This document shows positions 11,448 to 23,635 of a stretch of DNA of 64,000 nucleotides, piece after piece (the first letter of the stretch is position 1; each line of letters begins with the position of its first letter). A model generated the notes under the pieces. It was not told the origin of the DNA. It was given only the letters and a program-made list of their open reading frames with translations, and searched no databases. A program made the position numbers and the translations under genes. The stretch is from Naganishia liquefaciens (lineage: Eukaryota > Basidiomycota > Tremellomycetes > Filobasidiales > Filobasidiaceae): NCBI GenBank assembly GCA_013423385.1, contig BLZA01000040.1, forward strand, positions 124,001-188,000. Reading direction: 5' to 3'.

Positions 11448-12513
11448 ATGGCCAGAGAAGCAAAACCAACGGTGACACACAGCCAAGCCGTCGAGGATGA
11501 ATTCAACTGGTCTTTGGAAGCAGACTGGGCTTCCGTGGAGAAAAAGATAGGAACCTTTCTCGTTTCGGTGAGTGGGAATTGAGCGCTTTCGAGTAATTCC
11601 AGCTCATCTTCCCCTTCTCTATCTAGATCGACAAATGGGCGTCCGAACAGAAGCACATCTTGAAAGAGATGGGTATCCACCATCACGAAAGCATCAAGAT
11701 CATGGAGGATTCAAAGGTCGATCTCGAGAGGGAGATCGAAGAAGAGAGGGAACGCGAGAGAATCATGCTGAAAGGTGAGCTGTGCTCCGCTCCGCCCTTG
11801 ATAGGGAATCCCTCCTGAGTGTCGTTCATTCGCAGAACTCGAGGAGGAACGGGAACATCACGCGAATCTACAACGATATAACCAAGAACTTCAAGTCGCC
11901 GTCAACCGCGCTACGGAGCAACAGACCACTCTGGACTCTGAATTGATCAAACTACGGCACGAAATGATGGCCCTCAAGATCGACAAGCAGCGTCAGAAGA
12001 AAGTATTGGTCGAGCAAAAAGAGCTGGACGCGCCAGAAGTACAGAAGGTGGAATACCTGCTGGGTTGGAAGATTGAGGCCGTGAAGCGTGAGTGTCATGC
12101 TAGTCGGCCACACCTTTCTAGCGTTAATTCTTCTCCTTGTCTCCGTCCAGCGACTACCATCTGGAATCGCTTTACGCAAATCGATCCGAAAGACCCGGAA
12201 AGGGAGTTCTCTATGTTGATCGACTTCAGCGATGGAGACCGCTATGCAGGTACGTTCCCCTTGCATCGGCTTGCTTGGGTGCAGAAGGCCTTATCGACAT
12301 CATGCGCTCTTTCAAAAGTGCCGAATTGTTCGCCGCCGCTTGGCGGTCTGCAGGATCTTGTTGCGCAGCTGAATGAAGATCGTGACCTGTATACGTTTAT
12401 CAAGCGGGGTCAGTGTTTCTCTGGAGATGGCTTAGCCACATGGAACGCTGATCGTGGTTCTTTTGCCCACAGTCCGCGCAGGGTTCCGGGATCAGCTCAT
12501 CGCTGCGGCCTGA
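11448..12513 (+). CDS. SPC25: Kinetochore protein Spc25 (Ndc80 complex)
   Basis: Exons 11448-11567, 11627-11774, 11836-12087, 12151-12249, 12319-12408, 12473-12513; 249 aa. Spc25 pairs with Spc24 at the centromere-facing end of the Ndc80 complex, which joins kinetochores to microtubules. The middle of the protein (about residues 40-165) is a charged coiled coil. The C-terminal globular domain shows the family signature: FTQIDPKDPEREFSMLIDF, then YAVPNCSPPLGGLQDL, a conserved Asn-Glu-Asp stretch, and VRAGFRDQLIAAA at the end, which lines up with the end of animal Spc25 (IDPKNPE ... VRKAF). The acceptor of intron 4 (12250-12318) was chosen because it alone joins DRYA to VPNCSPP in frame; the intron is a multiple of three and open, so retention would not break the frame. 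Good confidence in identity. Confidence 0.9.
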
Positions 12514-13285
12514 TTAGAGCTGTTCGTTTTGGTATCGGCTGTTGTATAATCCAACCTGCTTCGAGAGTGATATGTGCATCGCGTCTCCGTCCGATGTTCG
12601 AGATCTGCCATGCGCATGGTGCTCTTTGAATCACGTCGCCTGGCCAGCATGGCGGACGAGAACTTCTCGAGTCGCTCAGCGCGGCGACTACTGTGCATGG
12701 AATCTCGAAAGAGCAGAAAATACGTCGCTTTCGAAATATGCGCCACGGCACACATAGTACCCTAAACGATACGACACCTAACACCTATATTTGTACAGTA
12801 AACTGATCTCCCAACCAAAGTAGGTTTCGTCAAGGGGCAGATGTTCTGCTATTCGAATTGAGCAAGTTCCAGCCGAGGTCCATTGAACGGATCTGACAAG
12901 CCTCAGTCTCTCGCAATCATGTGTTAACAGTCTCTCGCTTCAGCCTAGAGATTCAGCCTGATGGAGGAGGTCGATGGCCTCAGGGGGGAAAGCTATGGGC
13001 CGAATGAGTTTGGCCGTTCCATTAGAGCTAGACAAGCAAGCTGGCCTTGTTGCCGACTGCCAGTAATTCTTCGAAACGCAAATGCTGAAGTCAGTCAATC
13101 ATACTGCTCAGATGACTTGATGTATCGCACTGTGCAGATACTTTTGGGGGCTGCCCTGTACGCATGATCGCAGGGAATGAGAAAGACGGTGTAGCAATGT
13201 ACACGACAAAGACGATCTGGAATGGCATATGATTTTACAACGCGCTTCTTGTACATACCGTCATCTCCGGGTCCTCACCAGTGAG
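12514..13285. other. Intergenic region, SPC25 and thiolase (convergent)
   Basis: 772 bases between two 3' ends. Short overlapping frames only; no domain, repeat or RNA gene recognised. Confidence 0.5.
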
Positions 13286-14728
13286 TCAGCACCGCTGAAT
13301 CACCATGGCCGAGGCGGCACCGCCACCGTTGCAAACACCCGCTACACCAATCTCTCCTTCCTTCAAGTTGTGTGCCAACGTCACGACGATTCGGCATCCA
13401 CTTGAGCCGATGGGGTGTCCGAGAGCAACGGCACCGCCATTGACGTTGATCTTTTCTGGGTCGACGTTCATGATCTTCTCTGCCGCACGAACGACAACGG
13501 AGAAGGCTTCGTTGAGTTCGAAAAGGGCGACGTCGTCTTGAGAGACACCGGCGGCCTTGAGTGCCTTGGGAATGGCCAGCGTTGGTGCGGTGGGGAAATC
13601 AATCGGTGCGGCGGCAGCATCGGCGTAGGCTATGAAGCGATGTCAGTTAACGTTCTCTTGGTTTCAGCCCACATTGACATACCCAAAATCCTGGCCAATG
13701 GCTTGACACCCAAAGCCTTCATCTTCTCCTCGGTCATCAACACGACGGCAGAAGCACCGTCATTCAGCTTCGAGGCATTGGCAGCGGTCACGGATCCACC
13801 CTCCTTTGCGAAGACGGGTCGTAGTGTTCGGACCTTCTCGTAGAAGACCTTCTTGTACTCCTCATCCTCCTTGACGACGGTGTCACCCTTCTTGCCCTTG
13901 ATGGTGACGGGACACAGCTCGGCGTCAAACTTGCCCGCAGCATAAGCCCGCTCAACACGTCGGTAAGATTCGATGGCGTGGTCGTCTTGGGCTTCACGGG
14001 AGATTTCATACTTTTTGGCGGTGTGCTCGGCGCAGTTACCCATGGGAACCTTGTTGTAGACGTCGAAGAGACCGTCGACAACGAGCGAATCCTGGGCTGT
14101 CATGTGGCCGAAGCTCGGCGGTTGACGCGGGGACAGGAAGCTGAGGGCCAAAATTTAAGCGTAAAGGCAGGCACGCCGTGGGTTTTGACTTACGGAGCCT
14201 TGGACATACTTTCCATACCACCAGCGACCATACATTCGTTGTCTCCGAGCGACATGGTCTGCGCAGCCAACATGATCGTCTTCATACCCGAAGCGCAAAC
14301 TTTATTGATGGTCGTGGCATCCGTCGTCTCGGGGATACCGGCACCAAGAGCGACCTGTCGAGCAGGAGACTGACCCGCGCCGGCCTGAACAACCTGTCCG
14401 AAAAAGACCTCATCGACTTCCTTGGGGTCAAGGTCAATCTGCTTCATGACATGCTTGACCACTTGTGTTCCGAGTTCCACCGCGGAAACGGAGGAAAGAG
14501 CGCCGAGGAATGAACCGATAGGAGTTCGGCTGGCCGAGACGATGTAGATGGGTTTACGTTGAGCGACGGTCTAAAACAAGGGTGAAGGTGTGAGCTTGAG
14601 TTGAAATCCAGCGGCAAAACACTCACCATGCTGGAGTAGGCGGCCTTGAAGAATAGTGTAGATGCAGCGGGCTTGAATGACACGGACGACGACCTCAGAA
14701 CCGACGATGATAAATGTCTGCCCAACAT
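13286..14728 (-). CDS. ERG10: Acetyl-CoA C-acetyltransferase (acetoacetyl-CoA thiolase), probably mitochondrial
   Basis: Exons on the minus strand: 14728-14627, 14570-14194, 14140-13683, 13629-13286; 426 aa. The enzyme condenses two acetyl-CoA to acetoacetyl-CoA or runs the reverse thiolysis. Catalytic residues are all present: nucleophile Cys near residue 126 in NKVCASGMK, His in GHPIGSSGCR, and the second Cys in VCNGGGAASAMVI. The N terminus (MLGRHLSSSVLRSSSVSFKP) is rich in Ser and Arg and free of acids, like a mitochondrial presequence, so this looks like the mitochondrial ACAT1-type enzyme for ketogenic amino-acid and fatty-acid breakdown rather than the cytosolic sterol-pathway enzyme. 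There is no SKL-type C-terminal peroxisomal signal. The gene symbol is that of the family; compartment is inferred. Confidence 0.94.
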
Positions 14729-15511
14729 CAAGTCGAATAAATGATACGATGGCTTGTTGACGATGAGACGAGGCGAGACGGTGCGGGTCGCGCTGCTGCT
14801 TGTTTCCTCGCTTGGGCGACTTTTGGGGCGCTTAGAATCGTGCGACGCGTTCTAATTTCTAGGGCGGGAGGAATTAACGGCGGCCGGGATTGCTTCCACC
14901 CAGGCTCGAGTGCCGACAACCCGCCTGGCCAGCTTGTTATATATGATCGGCTTGCAAACGACCGCTGGATCCGGATAATCCGGATCGATAGCTTGCCGGC
15001 TGATTGCGGCTGGTTGTGGGAGTTGTGCGTCCGGTTTCGGGCGAAGCAGTCACGATATAATACGCGACGCTCGTCGCGCCGTCGGTAGCCTATCGGACGC
15101 TTCTTGCTGGGGGATGTGTCGTCGTCGCGGGTATCAACTTGTTATTCGGATGGATTTCTACATAGCGGTCAGGAGTCTGAAACTATTCCACGCCGTTCCC
15201 CATCAGCGCCAAGGCCAGGAAAATCAAGAAGGCAACGCTCGAGGGAGATCAGATCTCGAGCGAATGCAGTCAACACGCATTTCATGCATACAACGTGGAT
15301 CATCACAGCCCTTTCTGTATGCTCCCAGGTTCAAAGAAACCCTCGATATATCTATTGTGCTAAAAGACGAGCTCATTCAAATCCGTCGTCGGTTTGGAGA
15401 TGGCTCGGGCTGGAGCTGCAGGACTGGCGAAAGTTTTCCGTCTACAGAACCGCGAAGAATGACCGCACAATCAGTTCGTGGGGCGAGACTGCATTCCCTT
15501 CGACCGCGAAC
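14729..15511. other. Intergenic region upstream of thiolase, downstream of CDK11
   Basis: 783 bases. The thiolase promoter must lie here; a TATATAA on the minus strand at 14937-14943 and an ACGCGT at 14845-14850 are the only notable short signals. The rest shows no coding or structural feature I can support. Confidence 0.5.
14937..14943 (-). promoter_or_regulatory. Possible TATA box of the thiolase gene
   Basis: TATATAA reads towards the thiolase start, about 210 bases upstream of the ATG at 14728. The distance is long but possible for a fungal promoter with an extended 5' leader. No transcript data, so this is a weak call. Confidence 0.3.
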
Positions 15512-17282
15512 TCACCGTTCCCCGGCTGCCTGACTTGGGAAGCTCGAGAAGAGGTCGGGGTGTTTCGGCAGTGGGGACTCCCTGTGATGTCCAAAGTCTC
15601 GTCAACTTGTAAAGGATGAGTGGAGAGCCAACATACTCGAAATATCTATGTCGCCCTGCTGTCTCGGCACTTATTCGGGACTCCGGGTCGTATGCTAGCA
15701 GGCTCGCAAGCAAATCTTGTCCTGCTTCTGTCAAATACGAGAACTTTTTGCGCAGACTCGAGTAACTTTGTAGACCGGCGGATCAGTCAGCTGGCAATCC
15801 CTGAGTTGTCTTTCGACACTCACGGAGGGCCAATGGCATTGATGGATTTTGTTAATGGCAGCTTGCTGTAGCCCGGCCAGACTTGTTCGTTCGGACGGCC
15901 AAGAAGCTTGAAGATCTAGGAAACAGGTCCAATGAAACAATGAGTGATCACAGCGGACGGCGATAGGGTATCGCCTCACCAGTCCAATCTGATCGATTTC
16001 TCCTCTTCCTGGAAATAGCGGTTGTTTTTGCATCAATTCTGCAAAAATGCAACCGACACTCCACATGTCTACTGCTGTGCTGTAATCTTTCGCTCCGAGT
16101 AGTAACTCGGGACTTCTGAGAGACGAAGGGTGCGTAAGCGAGTGATGCCGTCTTCCATAAAAAGGGTAAGGCTCACCTGTACCACAATGTCACTACCAGT
16201 TGCGTCATCTCCCCGAGCGGATCGCCAAACTTTCTCGCGAGACCGAAATCCGCGACCTTGATCTGTCCGCGATTATTCATCAATAGATTTGATGTTTTGA
16301 GATCCCGGTGTAGCTGCGAGGATAAAGATCAGGCTTCATTCGACGTCGCGATGCAGAGACAGACTCACTATCCAATTACTATGGCAATGTGCAACCGCGC
16401 TCAAGAGCTGGGACAGCAACGTCTTGACTTCGGATTGCAAAAACGGATTCGGCATGTTGTCTAGCAGTGTCTTTAGGTCGTGCTCGATGAACGGCATGAC
16501 AATGTAAATTCTATATAGTTGTGAATGACATCAGTACACATGCTTGACCCATGTAACAGAAAGACGTACTGATCTAGACTATCTCCCACAACGATTTCTC
16601 GGACGCCAACTACGTTCTCATGCGCTCCCGTTGTCATCAACGCCATGACTTCTCGCAGACTCGTGATTGGAAATCCGGCTTTTTCCTCTTCCAGCTTGAG
16701 TTTCTTGAGGGCGTAGATCCCTCCTGTTGCGTTGCATCGCGCACGCGAAACGATACCATAGGTACCCTCCTCTATACGATTGAGGCGCGTGTATTCGTAG
16801 ACGGAGCGGCATGGTAAGAGTGGTGGATGTGCCGATCTCGGAGGGACGAGCGCTGATCGAGGAATGTTGGCCGGGTCGATCGGCGGTATGCAGACCTCTA
16901 ATTCTGGAGAGGGCTTTCGTATTGGCGCAACGTTTCGTGTCGGTATTGAGCTTTGGTGATCAGGTTCACTTGCTTCGTGTTCAGCTTCAGGTACGCTGAC
17001 GACAGTGACTGCTGGTTGCGTCGACGGGATATTTTCAACGTGATCTCCCTCGTGCTTTTTCGCTGCTATGCCCTTGATACTGATTTCATTCGGCGATGCT
17101 TCTTCTCCGTAGAGGCTGATCTCCGCTTTGCGTATCGAGGGCTTCACCTTGACGGCCCTCTTTTTGATAAAGATCTGCGTTTCTTGAGGTTCCGGTATCG
17201 ACCGCTTCCTTGAACTGGTTGACGTTCCGATGAATTCCACGTCGCCGTCGTCTGGCTTTGACGGTGGCGGCAAGCCGCTCAT
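15512..17282 (-). CDS. CDK11: Cyclin-dependent kinase of the CDK11 (PITSLRE) class
   Basis: Exons on the minus strand: 17282-16570, 16510-16369, 16313-16177, 16115-15980, 15915-15824, 15765-15637, 15581-15512; 472 aa. A 160-residue disordered N-terminal region precedes the kinase domain, which opens with [19 protein letters not shown]. The helix-C signature reads FPITSLREV, the PITSLRE motif that names CDK11, and the catalytic loop reads [13 protein letters not shown], also typical of this class. DFGLARKFG, the T-loop ([15 protein letters not shown]) and the CDK C-lobe ([12 protein letters not shown]) follow. The protein ends with [18 protein letters not shown]11 (Ppk23 in fission yeast) acts in the nucleus in transcription and pre-mRNA processing, and in fission yeast also on Mediator and TORC1. 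Divergent from the bL9m gene, with 341 bases between start codons. Confidence 0.93.
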
Positions 17283-17623
17283 AGCGCACTACGAGCAAAA
17301 TATCAGGCAACAGAATCAGCAAGCAAGGTTTTTGTAACAGGACACCATGTCCACATGTCAGAATCTTCTCTCCTTCTGATGGTGTTGACCCGAGAAGCAC
17401 GACAGACAAGGTCAAGAGGAATGTCTCACCCGGCGCCCGCTCAATGCGACGATCGGCGGATCAACTCGACAACTATCTAATGGCTCTTGCAAAAGTCGAG
17501 GAGCTCCTAGGTCGACGTTGATATCGTCAAACGAGGCACCGGTTTCCTCCTTCAATTCACTTGCGAGCGTTGGAACGCTTTTCAGACGGACAATAATCTC
17601 ACTCACCGCTACGGATAGCACAC
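17283..17623. other. Divergent intergenic region, CDK11 and bL9m
   Basis: 341 bases between two start codons, holding both promoters. No TATA-like or repeated element stands out. Confidence 0.5.
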
Positions 17624-18548
17624 ATGTCGTTCACAAAGTCAAGCTCGGCGCTCTGGCGCCGCGTCTCGGTCAATTTTCAGACACCCACTTTCGGTCAAAA
17701 GGTGAGACTCCAACATCACATGTACCAACATTGGCATCAGGTCGGTCGAACGGAACGAGCTGACGTTCACGTAATGCTTAGCGGTTCATCCAAAATCGAA
17801 CCGTGGCTGTCGAGTTGAAGCAAGCGGTCAAGGGTCTTGGAAACACTGGTATGTCTCACTGCAACGCCTGGTGCTGGTTTCTATCAATGATGACTGACAC
17901 AACGATCTTCTTCGCTCAGGTGAAGTTGTGCAGGTGAACCCAGGTCGGATGCGAAGGTTGCTTTTCCCCTCGGGTAAGCCAGAATCCGCCATGTTGCTGG
18001 AAGCGCGGTGGATGTTAAGTCTAGGTGCTGCGTAGGTCAAGCGACATACGTCCCGTGGAAGCGTAGGTCAGAGGTAACAAAGGCAATGGAGGTATGTATT
18101 CACACACCGACGTAAGACGTTGCACAATCACTGATGATTCACGCAGTCGAGCAACATCCAGGGCAAGACTGCGTCAGCCCCCTCATCCACCCCTTCAAAT
18201 GCTTCTACTCCCGTGCGGCTTCCTCTCTCCTACATCACATCCTGCATCTCTTCTGTTCCGGACACAATCACCATCTCTCAACGCACGTCGGGCACCTCTT
18301 CGACACTTTTTGGATCCGTCAGCATCACTGATATTGAACGTTTGCTTGAGGAAATGGATGTTCCGGTACACGAGTTGGAAGTCCGGTGGTCAGCAAAGGA
18401 TGTAGAAAGTGGAAAGGTACAGACAGGTGGACGGGTCAAGGAGACGGGAGAGTATGCGGTTGAAATCCTGCTCAAGGGTGACGGCGAGAGCAAGGTGCTC
18501 GATACGAGGCGTATACGGATCGAGGCTCTCGAGGAGGCAAGTCAGTAA
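17624..18548 (+). CDS. MRPL50: Mitochondrial large-subunit ribosomal protein bL9m
   Basis: Exons 17624-17701, 17782-17848, 17920-17973, 18036-18091, 18147-18548; 218 aa. bL9 sits at the base of the L1 stalk of the large ribosomal subunit. The first exon encodes a short presequence (MSFTKSSSALWRRVSVNFQ). The signature of the bL9 N-terminal domain is rebuilt only by splicing: RFIQNRTVAVELKQAVKGLG, then GEVVQVNPGRMRRLLFPSG, then QATYVPWKRR; it matches bacterial L9 (VKGLGKKGEVVEVKPGYARNFL) in order and spacing. The C-terminal part (exon 5, 133 codons) is less conserved and fungal-specific in appearance. Symbol follows the S. cerevisiae name for bL9m. The N-terminal domain identification is strong. 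Confidence 0.88.
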
Positions 18549-19549
18549 GCTAATGCGATTGTACTGGCTTGACGAGCACAAGGACAGCACGCATGCTATA
18601 ACGGATCTAGGGTCTAGGAGTCTTTGTTTGTTGCCTGAATCCGGCAAAGACACTTGAAAAAACCGTCTCACGCCATCGCCAAAGGCTCATGGCACATTAG
18701 TCTGATGAAGCTGACGCGAAGGGCAGGTCGTGTGAATCTTAATGTACTCAATGGAGTGATTCGGAGAGAAGAGAAAGGCTGTATATTGCGAAGCCAAAAG
18801 GCTGAAGGTACTAGATCATACTTGGGTAGCTCCCTGAAGAGCTAAGCGGTGAGCGCCCTTATTCTGTCAGTCATGAACAGCAGCAGGCCGGCTCGCTCGA
18901 TAGTCGTGGTGGCCAGATACTCAAGATAGCTTGAAAACCACTGGATAGAACTTTACGACGTCCTCAACTTCCCGTCCAAGCGGGCTGCCTCGGGAATACC
19001 CCTTGCTGTGTCAATGACCCATTGCCCAAGACACACCATCTCGGACAGATCTGCGGACATTTCAAGCTGTGCGTCGACCTGTCCCGTATATGTTTCCGAG
19101 GGCGACTACAGCCCAATTTTAATATCCACAGTCAGCGGCAGTGGAGTAATAAACGCAGAGACCCAACGAAACGAGACGGCTGGGCATTCGTTTCGAAGGT
19201 TATCCCTCGCTTGTTTACTTTTTCCGGGCCAGCGAACCGGACGTTCCGCAGCAGTCACCGACTTCGGCGCGGCAGTCTGCGTCATTCACCAAGACCCGCA
19301 TTCTGTCTTGCGGAAAGCTGACAGGCGTCGCAATTTCCCCGTCCAAGCACAGCGTCACCCATTGCCAGATTCCCCCCATCGTTGACTAGGGGACCGCCAG
19401 TCCGACCTCGTTCTACCTCACATTCGCAAAAGGAAAAGCGAACGAGAGCGGGTTCACTGTAATCGGCGTGTCATACCGCTACTATCGCTTTAAGCCGACT
19501 TCTTCCTCGCAAGCCGCGTCTTCCTGAAAGTCGTTCTTTCAGCTCGAAG
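18549..19549. other. Intergenic region upstream of the phospholipase D-like gene
   Basis: About 1 kb without a supported gene. Short frames occur near 19008-19385 but lack domains and codon character. It probably carries the 3' region of bL9m and the promoter of the next gene. Confidence 0.5.
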
Positions 19550-22500
19550 ATGGATGATCCAAGCTCTGAACGTGCTCCAACCTCGGAGACAGCGACAACG
19601 ACGCTCCCGCAGATTCCTGCTCTCGGACGACCTCTCTTCGAGGAGCATGCATTCGAGCACGACACGGAGAAGCTTGACAACCCCTCTCAGTCGATCGGGA
19701 AAGGAGACACAGCCGGTCAAGAAGTACCAGACGGAGTGGAGTCACCTCGCTCGGAAGACTCTATACAAGGAACGACCTTTCCCTCGACCGCCTACAGTTC
19801 CGAATACGGTAGTCGAATAGGCAAGCCGGACACCGAAATTGTCACACCGACCTTGCAGGATCGTCAGGAATCAGCCCCTCGTCAAGCCTATCCTCATCCA
19901 GTGAAGTCATTCTCCCTTCCTCCATGGGCGATCGGGTCGCATGGCGACACCTCTTCATCGCAGATCAGGCGTGACGACCTCGAGGGAACCGGTCGGAATG
20001 CCGGACACGCGGAGAATATCAGTCGTGGCAGTCATTTAGACCTGAACACCGAGAAGCGTGGAATAGGATCAGTCGACAGCCCGTCTGCCCTTTTGGTCGA
20101 GTCACCATTCACGGACGATGCCGCTATTCAACAATCACCGATCGGTCCACGACGCATACTTCCGTCCGGGATAGCGATATCACAGGAGCCTCAATCTAGC
20201 TCTCCGATAGCCGAATATTTCCCCTCAATGTTGAAGGTTCAGACCAATGTGGATGGTGCGGCAGGACCATTCTCAGCCGCTTCGGACCCATATACCATGC
20301 ACCGAACGCTCGGCAATGACCCAATATACCAACATACAGTACCGAATACCCCGCGAGAATTACATCCACGCTCACTTTCCGCCCACCTGGCTCAGCATCC
20401 TGATGATACCGCAAGACGAGCAGTCCGCAAAACGTATCCCAAACCCAATCCGCTGTTCCGATTCGTGCGGCGTTTCAAAATACGACACGACGTAATCAAG
20501 GGCTGTTCAGAGCAGGAGATGATGCGGTTCGAAAAAAAGGAAGGAAAGAAGCGGAGACGGTTGGCTGGCTGGAGATTGGCAGAGGAGGATTCCGAAGAAG
20601 ACAAGTTTGCCGAGGATGGAGTGGAACGACCTGTCGTTAGCGAACTCTTCTGGAAGGTAAGCGTCGTTTCCCTTGTGTTGCGCTGTTCTCGAACCCGCTT
20701 TTCCTCAGGTCTACATGTCAATTATGCCGACACTTGAGCGAGACCCACTATCGGGTCTCGTTGCACCGCCGCTTATCGGCTCAACAGGAACCATGCCCCT
20801 TACCATCATATCTCTCATCCCGGATATCATGCGCCATTATCGCGATGTCATCGTACGAGCCGAAAAGGAGGTGTTCCTCGTGACCAATTATTGGCAACCA
20901 TCAAATTCAGTAGAGACCATCGTCAAAGCCATGCGTGAATTGTCTGATGCGGTGCTGAAGCGGACCAAGGATGGCGAGAAGCCTCAAAAGGTGGTTATGA
21001 AGCTGATCTATGATCGAGGTTCCGTAGAGCAATTGTGGAACTCTCACGTATCAGTCAAGCCAAAGGATCTCGTTTCACTCAAAATTCCGGTCCCAGAAGA
21101 AATCCCGGGAATCGACCTGCAAGTCATCAACTTTCATCGGGTGCTTTTGGGCACATTTCACGCCAAGTTTCTGATTGTAGACAGAAAGGTGGCCTTAATC
21201 AACAGGTAGGTGTCGATGAGACATGATTGCACAGGCGACTGACGAGATTCTAGTAATAATATTCAGGACCGGCCAAATCTGGAGATGATGACCCATTTGG
21301 AAGGACCCATCGTGGATTCTTTTTACGAGACCGCCTTGCATTCCTGGTATAACAAGTTGGAACCCATTCTTCCATGTATCGCACAAGCCTATCAGCCACC
21401 ATCCGGAGGATACCGGTTCGGCGGCAACAACCCATACTTTGCGGAAATCGAAGTCGTACAGGCAGCCAAAGCCGCGCGGAAACTGCTTCGGAGGGAGACG
21501 GCGGCACGCGAGCAGGGAGATGATGCGCAGTTTGAAGAGGGATTCATGATGACAGTCAGGAGAGCGATGGAGCGGGCAGCAGCTGTCGGTGGAGAACGTT
21601 GGGACGAATTTGTCGCTCATCATACGGGAGAAGACAACCCTCTGCAAGTCCTGAGAGGCAGAGTGAGAGCTGGTTTTTCCAGTCGTCCGACAAGTAGACG
21701 ACCATCTATGGATCTGATTCCCAAATTGCCACGTAAGTCCTGGCTCTTGTCGATATCCTTTCAGCTGAACTCGCTCTCAGAACGGCGGGCTTCTGCGCCA
21801 ATGGGACTATCACAACATTTAGCCGAACTTTCGGTGAACTCGGACTCTTCTGCCACGGATCGACAGGAGTCTACCCTAGTAGATTCTGGCGAACTGCCTC
21901 CGACTGCCAAGTCGCCTCCCAAGCAGGCTTTCGATTTGCCTTCGAAACAGGTCAAAATCGAAGAACCGCCGCAGCCGATACGGCCCGGACAGAAAACGAC
22001 TGATACCTCGACCACGGTTGATTCAGCAAGCAAACCCTTGTCAACTGATGTAGGAGGCAGACCAAGATCAGGTTCCCAGCGGATGCAAGCTCTTTCGGAA
22101 AAATTCAGTAAGTAGCATCTGTGCAGTCATCTAAGCGCTACTCGGATTCTTCAGCTGAAGTAAGCTGTGCAGACGCTGGCGCTCTGTCGGAAGCCTGGGC
22201 CACAGTAGAGGATTCCGACGACCTGGATACATTCCAGCCACATATTATCCATGCTCCGCACAAGCCGTTTCCCATAGCGATGACTAGCAGAAAACCGCAC
22301 GGCAGTAAGTTCAGCTGAGGTCGCTTTCTGCGGTGTTTCTTCTGATGCTTCCTCGTCTTTCAGTGCCTGGTCATCATGGTTAGTCCGCTTTCTAGTCCGC
22401 TTACAAGGCGAACATCCTAGTGCGCATCTGACATTCTCGCTTCGGCAGATATCCGCAATCCACAGAATGCGGCCTGGCTTGCAGCTTGCCGTTACGCGAA

Positions 22501-23297
22501 GCGCAAGATATGGATGTAAGCTCTTCGGTTCGGACCATCTCTAAGCAGCTGAACTTACCCCCTCTTCAGCCAAACACCGACGTTGAACGCTCGACCTATC
22601 AAGCGAGCTGTTAAGCAGGCATGCCGGCGCGGAGTGGAGGTCATTCTGTTTCTGGATCTAGGTGAGTCTTGTTCAGGCTAATGCCTTGCCTCTCTAACCT
22701 AGACGCCGTGCAGGTTTCAACGACAAGGGCGAATCCATTCCATTCCAGGGCGGCACAAATGAACAGGTCGTAGTAAATCTCTACAAGATCCTCAGCAAGG
22801 AGAATAAAGAGCAGCACCTGAAGGTGTACTGGTATACCGGCAAGGATCAAATTCGGCCTCTGAATGCCGTCCATAAGCAGAGAAACTGCCACATCAAGTT
22901 TGCTATGTTCGATGACGAGGTTGCCATCCTTGGGAACGGAAACATGGGTGAGTCGACTTAGACTCCAAAGGATGCATCTTGGAGACTGACGATGCCCGAT
23001 TATAGACACTCAGTCGTGGATGCACTCGCAAGAGACAAACATAATGATCAACTCCAAAGAAGTCATCGCGGAGATGATGGCAAGTAAGTGGTTTCAACCG
23101 TCCTGAACGTATGCCCAGAGCTTACTCTGGTGTCTTCAGCGCTTTACTCGAATCAGAACACGCATCTCTACGGTCTCGTCGGCACCGATGGTATCTGGCG
23201 TGATGCCGAGGGCAAAGACATGAATCATTATGACAGTCTCAAAAAGGGCCGTCATCAAGGCCTCGCCGGAATCATACAGTTCATCAAGACTATATAG
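19550..23297 (+). CDS. Phospholipase D-like protein with two HKD motifs and a long disordered N-terminal region
   Basis: Eleven exons: 19550-20656, 20709-21205, 21254-21732, 21781-22107, 22155-22304, 22364-22378, 22449-22515, 22570-22661, 22714-22947, 23006-23083, 23140-23297; 1067 aa. Two intact HxKx4D motifs define the PLD superfamily: FHAKFLIVDRKVALINSNN (about residue 520) and HIKFAMFDDEVAILGNGNMD (about residue 970), each followed by the usual Asn/Gly turn and helix. The first ~330 residues are low-complexity. A ~280-residue insertion rich in Ser, Pro and Lys separates the two catalytic halves. There are no PX/PH or C2 domains and no signal peptide, so this is not a classical Spo14-type PLD; it resembles the fungal PLD-like/cardiolipin-synthase-like group of unknown substrate. 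Exon 6 is a 15-nt micro-exon. Activity (phosphodiester transfer) is inferred from the motifs; substrate and location unknown. Confidence 0.85.
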
Positions 23298-23635
23298 ACA
23301 GAGTCTTCCTCGCAGATGTATAGAAGAGCAATACTTTCAGAGCGCAGGAGGCGTGCTTCGCTCCAATTTGCAGGACTGAAACATCAGACTTCATCTAATC
23401 CATCGTTACCTGACGGTGCGATGGGACATTCGCACGCTCGCAGGATCCCAAAACTTCGGAAGATCAGCTAAGAGAGAAGCTTCTGCCTCCACTTCGGCGA
23501 GGGGTCCGATCAATAATCTCGTATCTGAAATTCTGAAACCTGAAGGTCAACTAAGGATCGTTTGCATCTTGAAACAGAACCGCTATCGAGCGCCAACGAC
23601 CCGAGGTCGATCTACACCATTGAGCCAGGACAGGC
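23298..23635. other. Intergenic region, PLD-like gene to NUFIP1-like gene
   Basis: 338 bases between a stop and the next start on the same strand; no feature recognised. Confidence 0.4.

Noticed and set aside
14845-14850. ACGCGT upstream of the thiolase as a cell-cycle box
   Set aside because: A hexamer is expected many times in 64 kb and the gene has no cell-cycle role.
13286-18548. Mitochondrial gene cluster (thiolase, bL9m, later MRX10 and mL38)
   Set aside because: Genes are interleaved with unrelated ones on both strands; the number is what a random fungal segment could contain.
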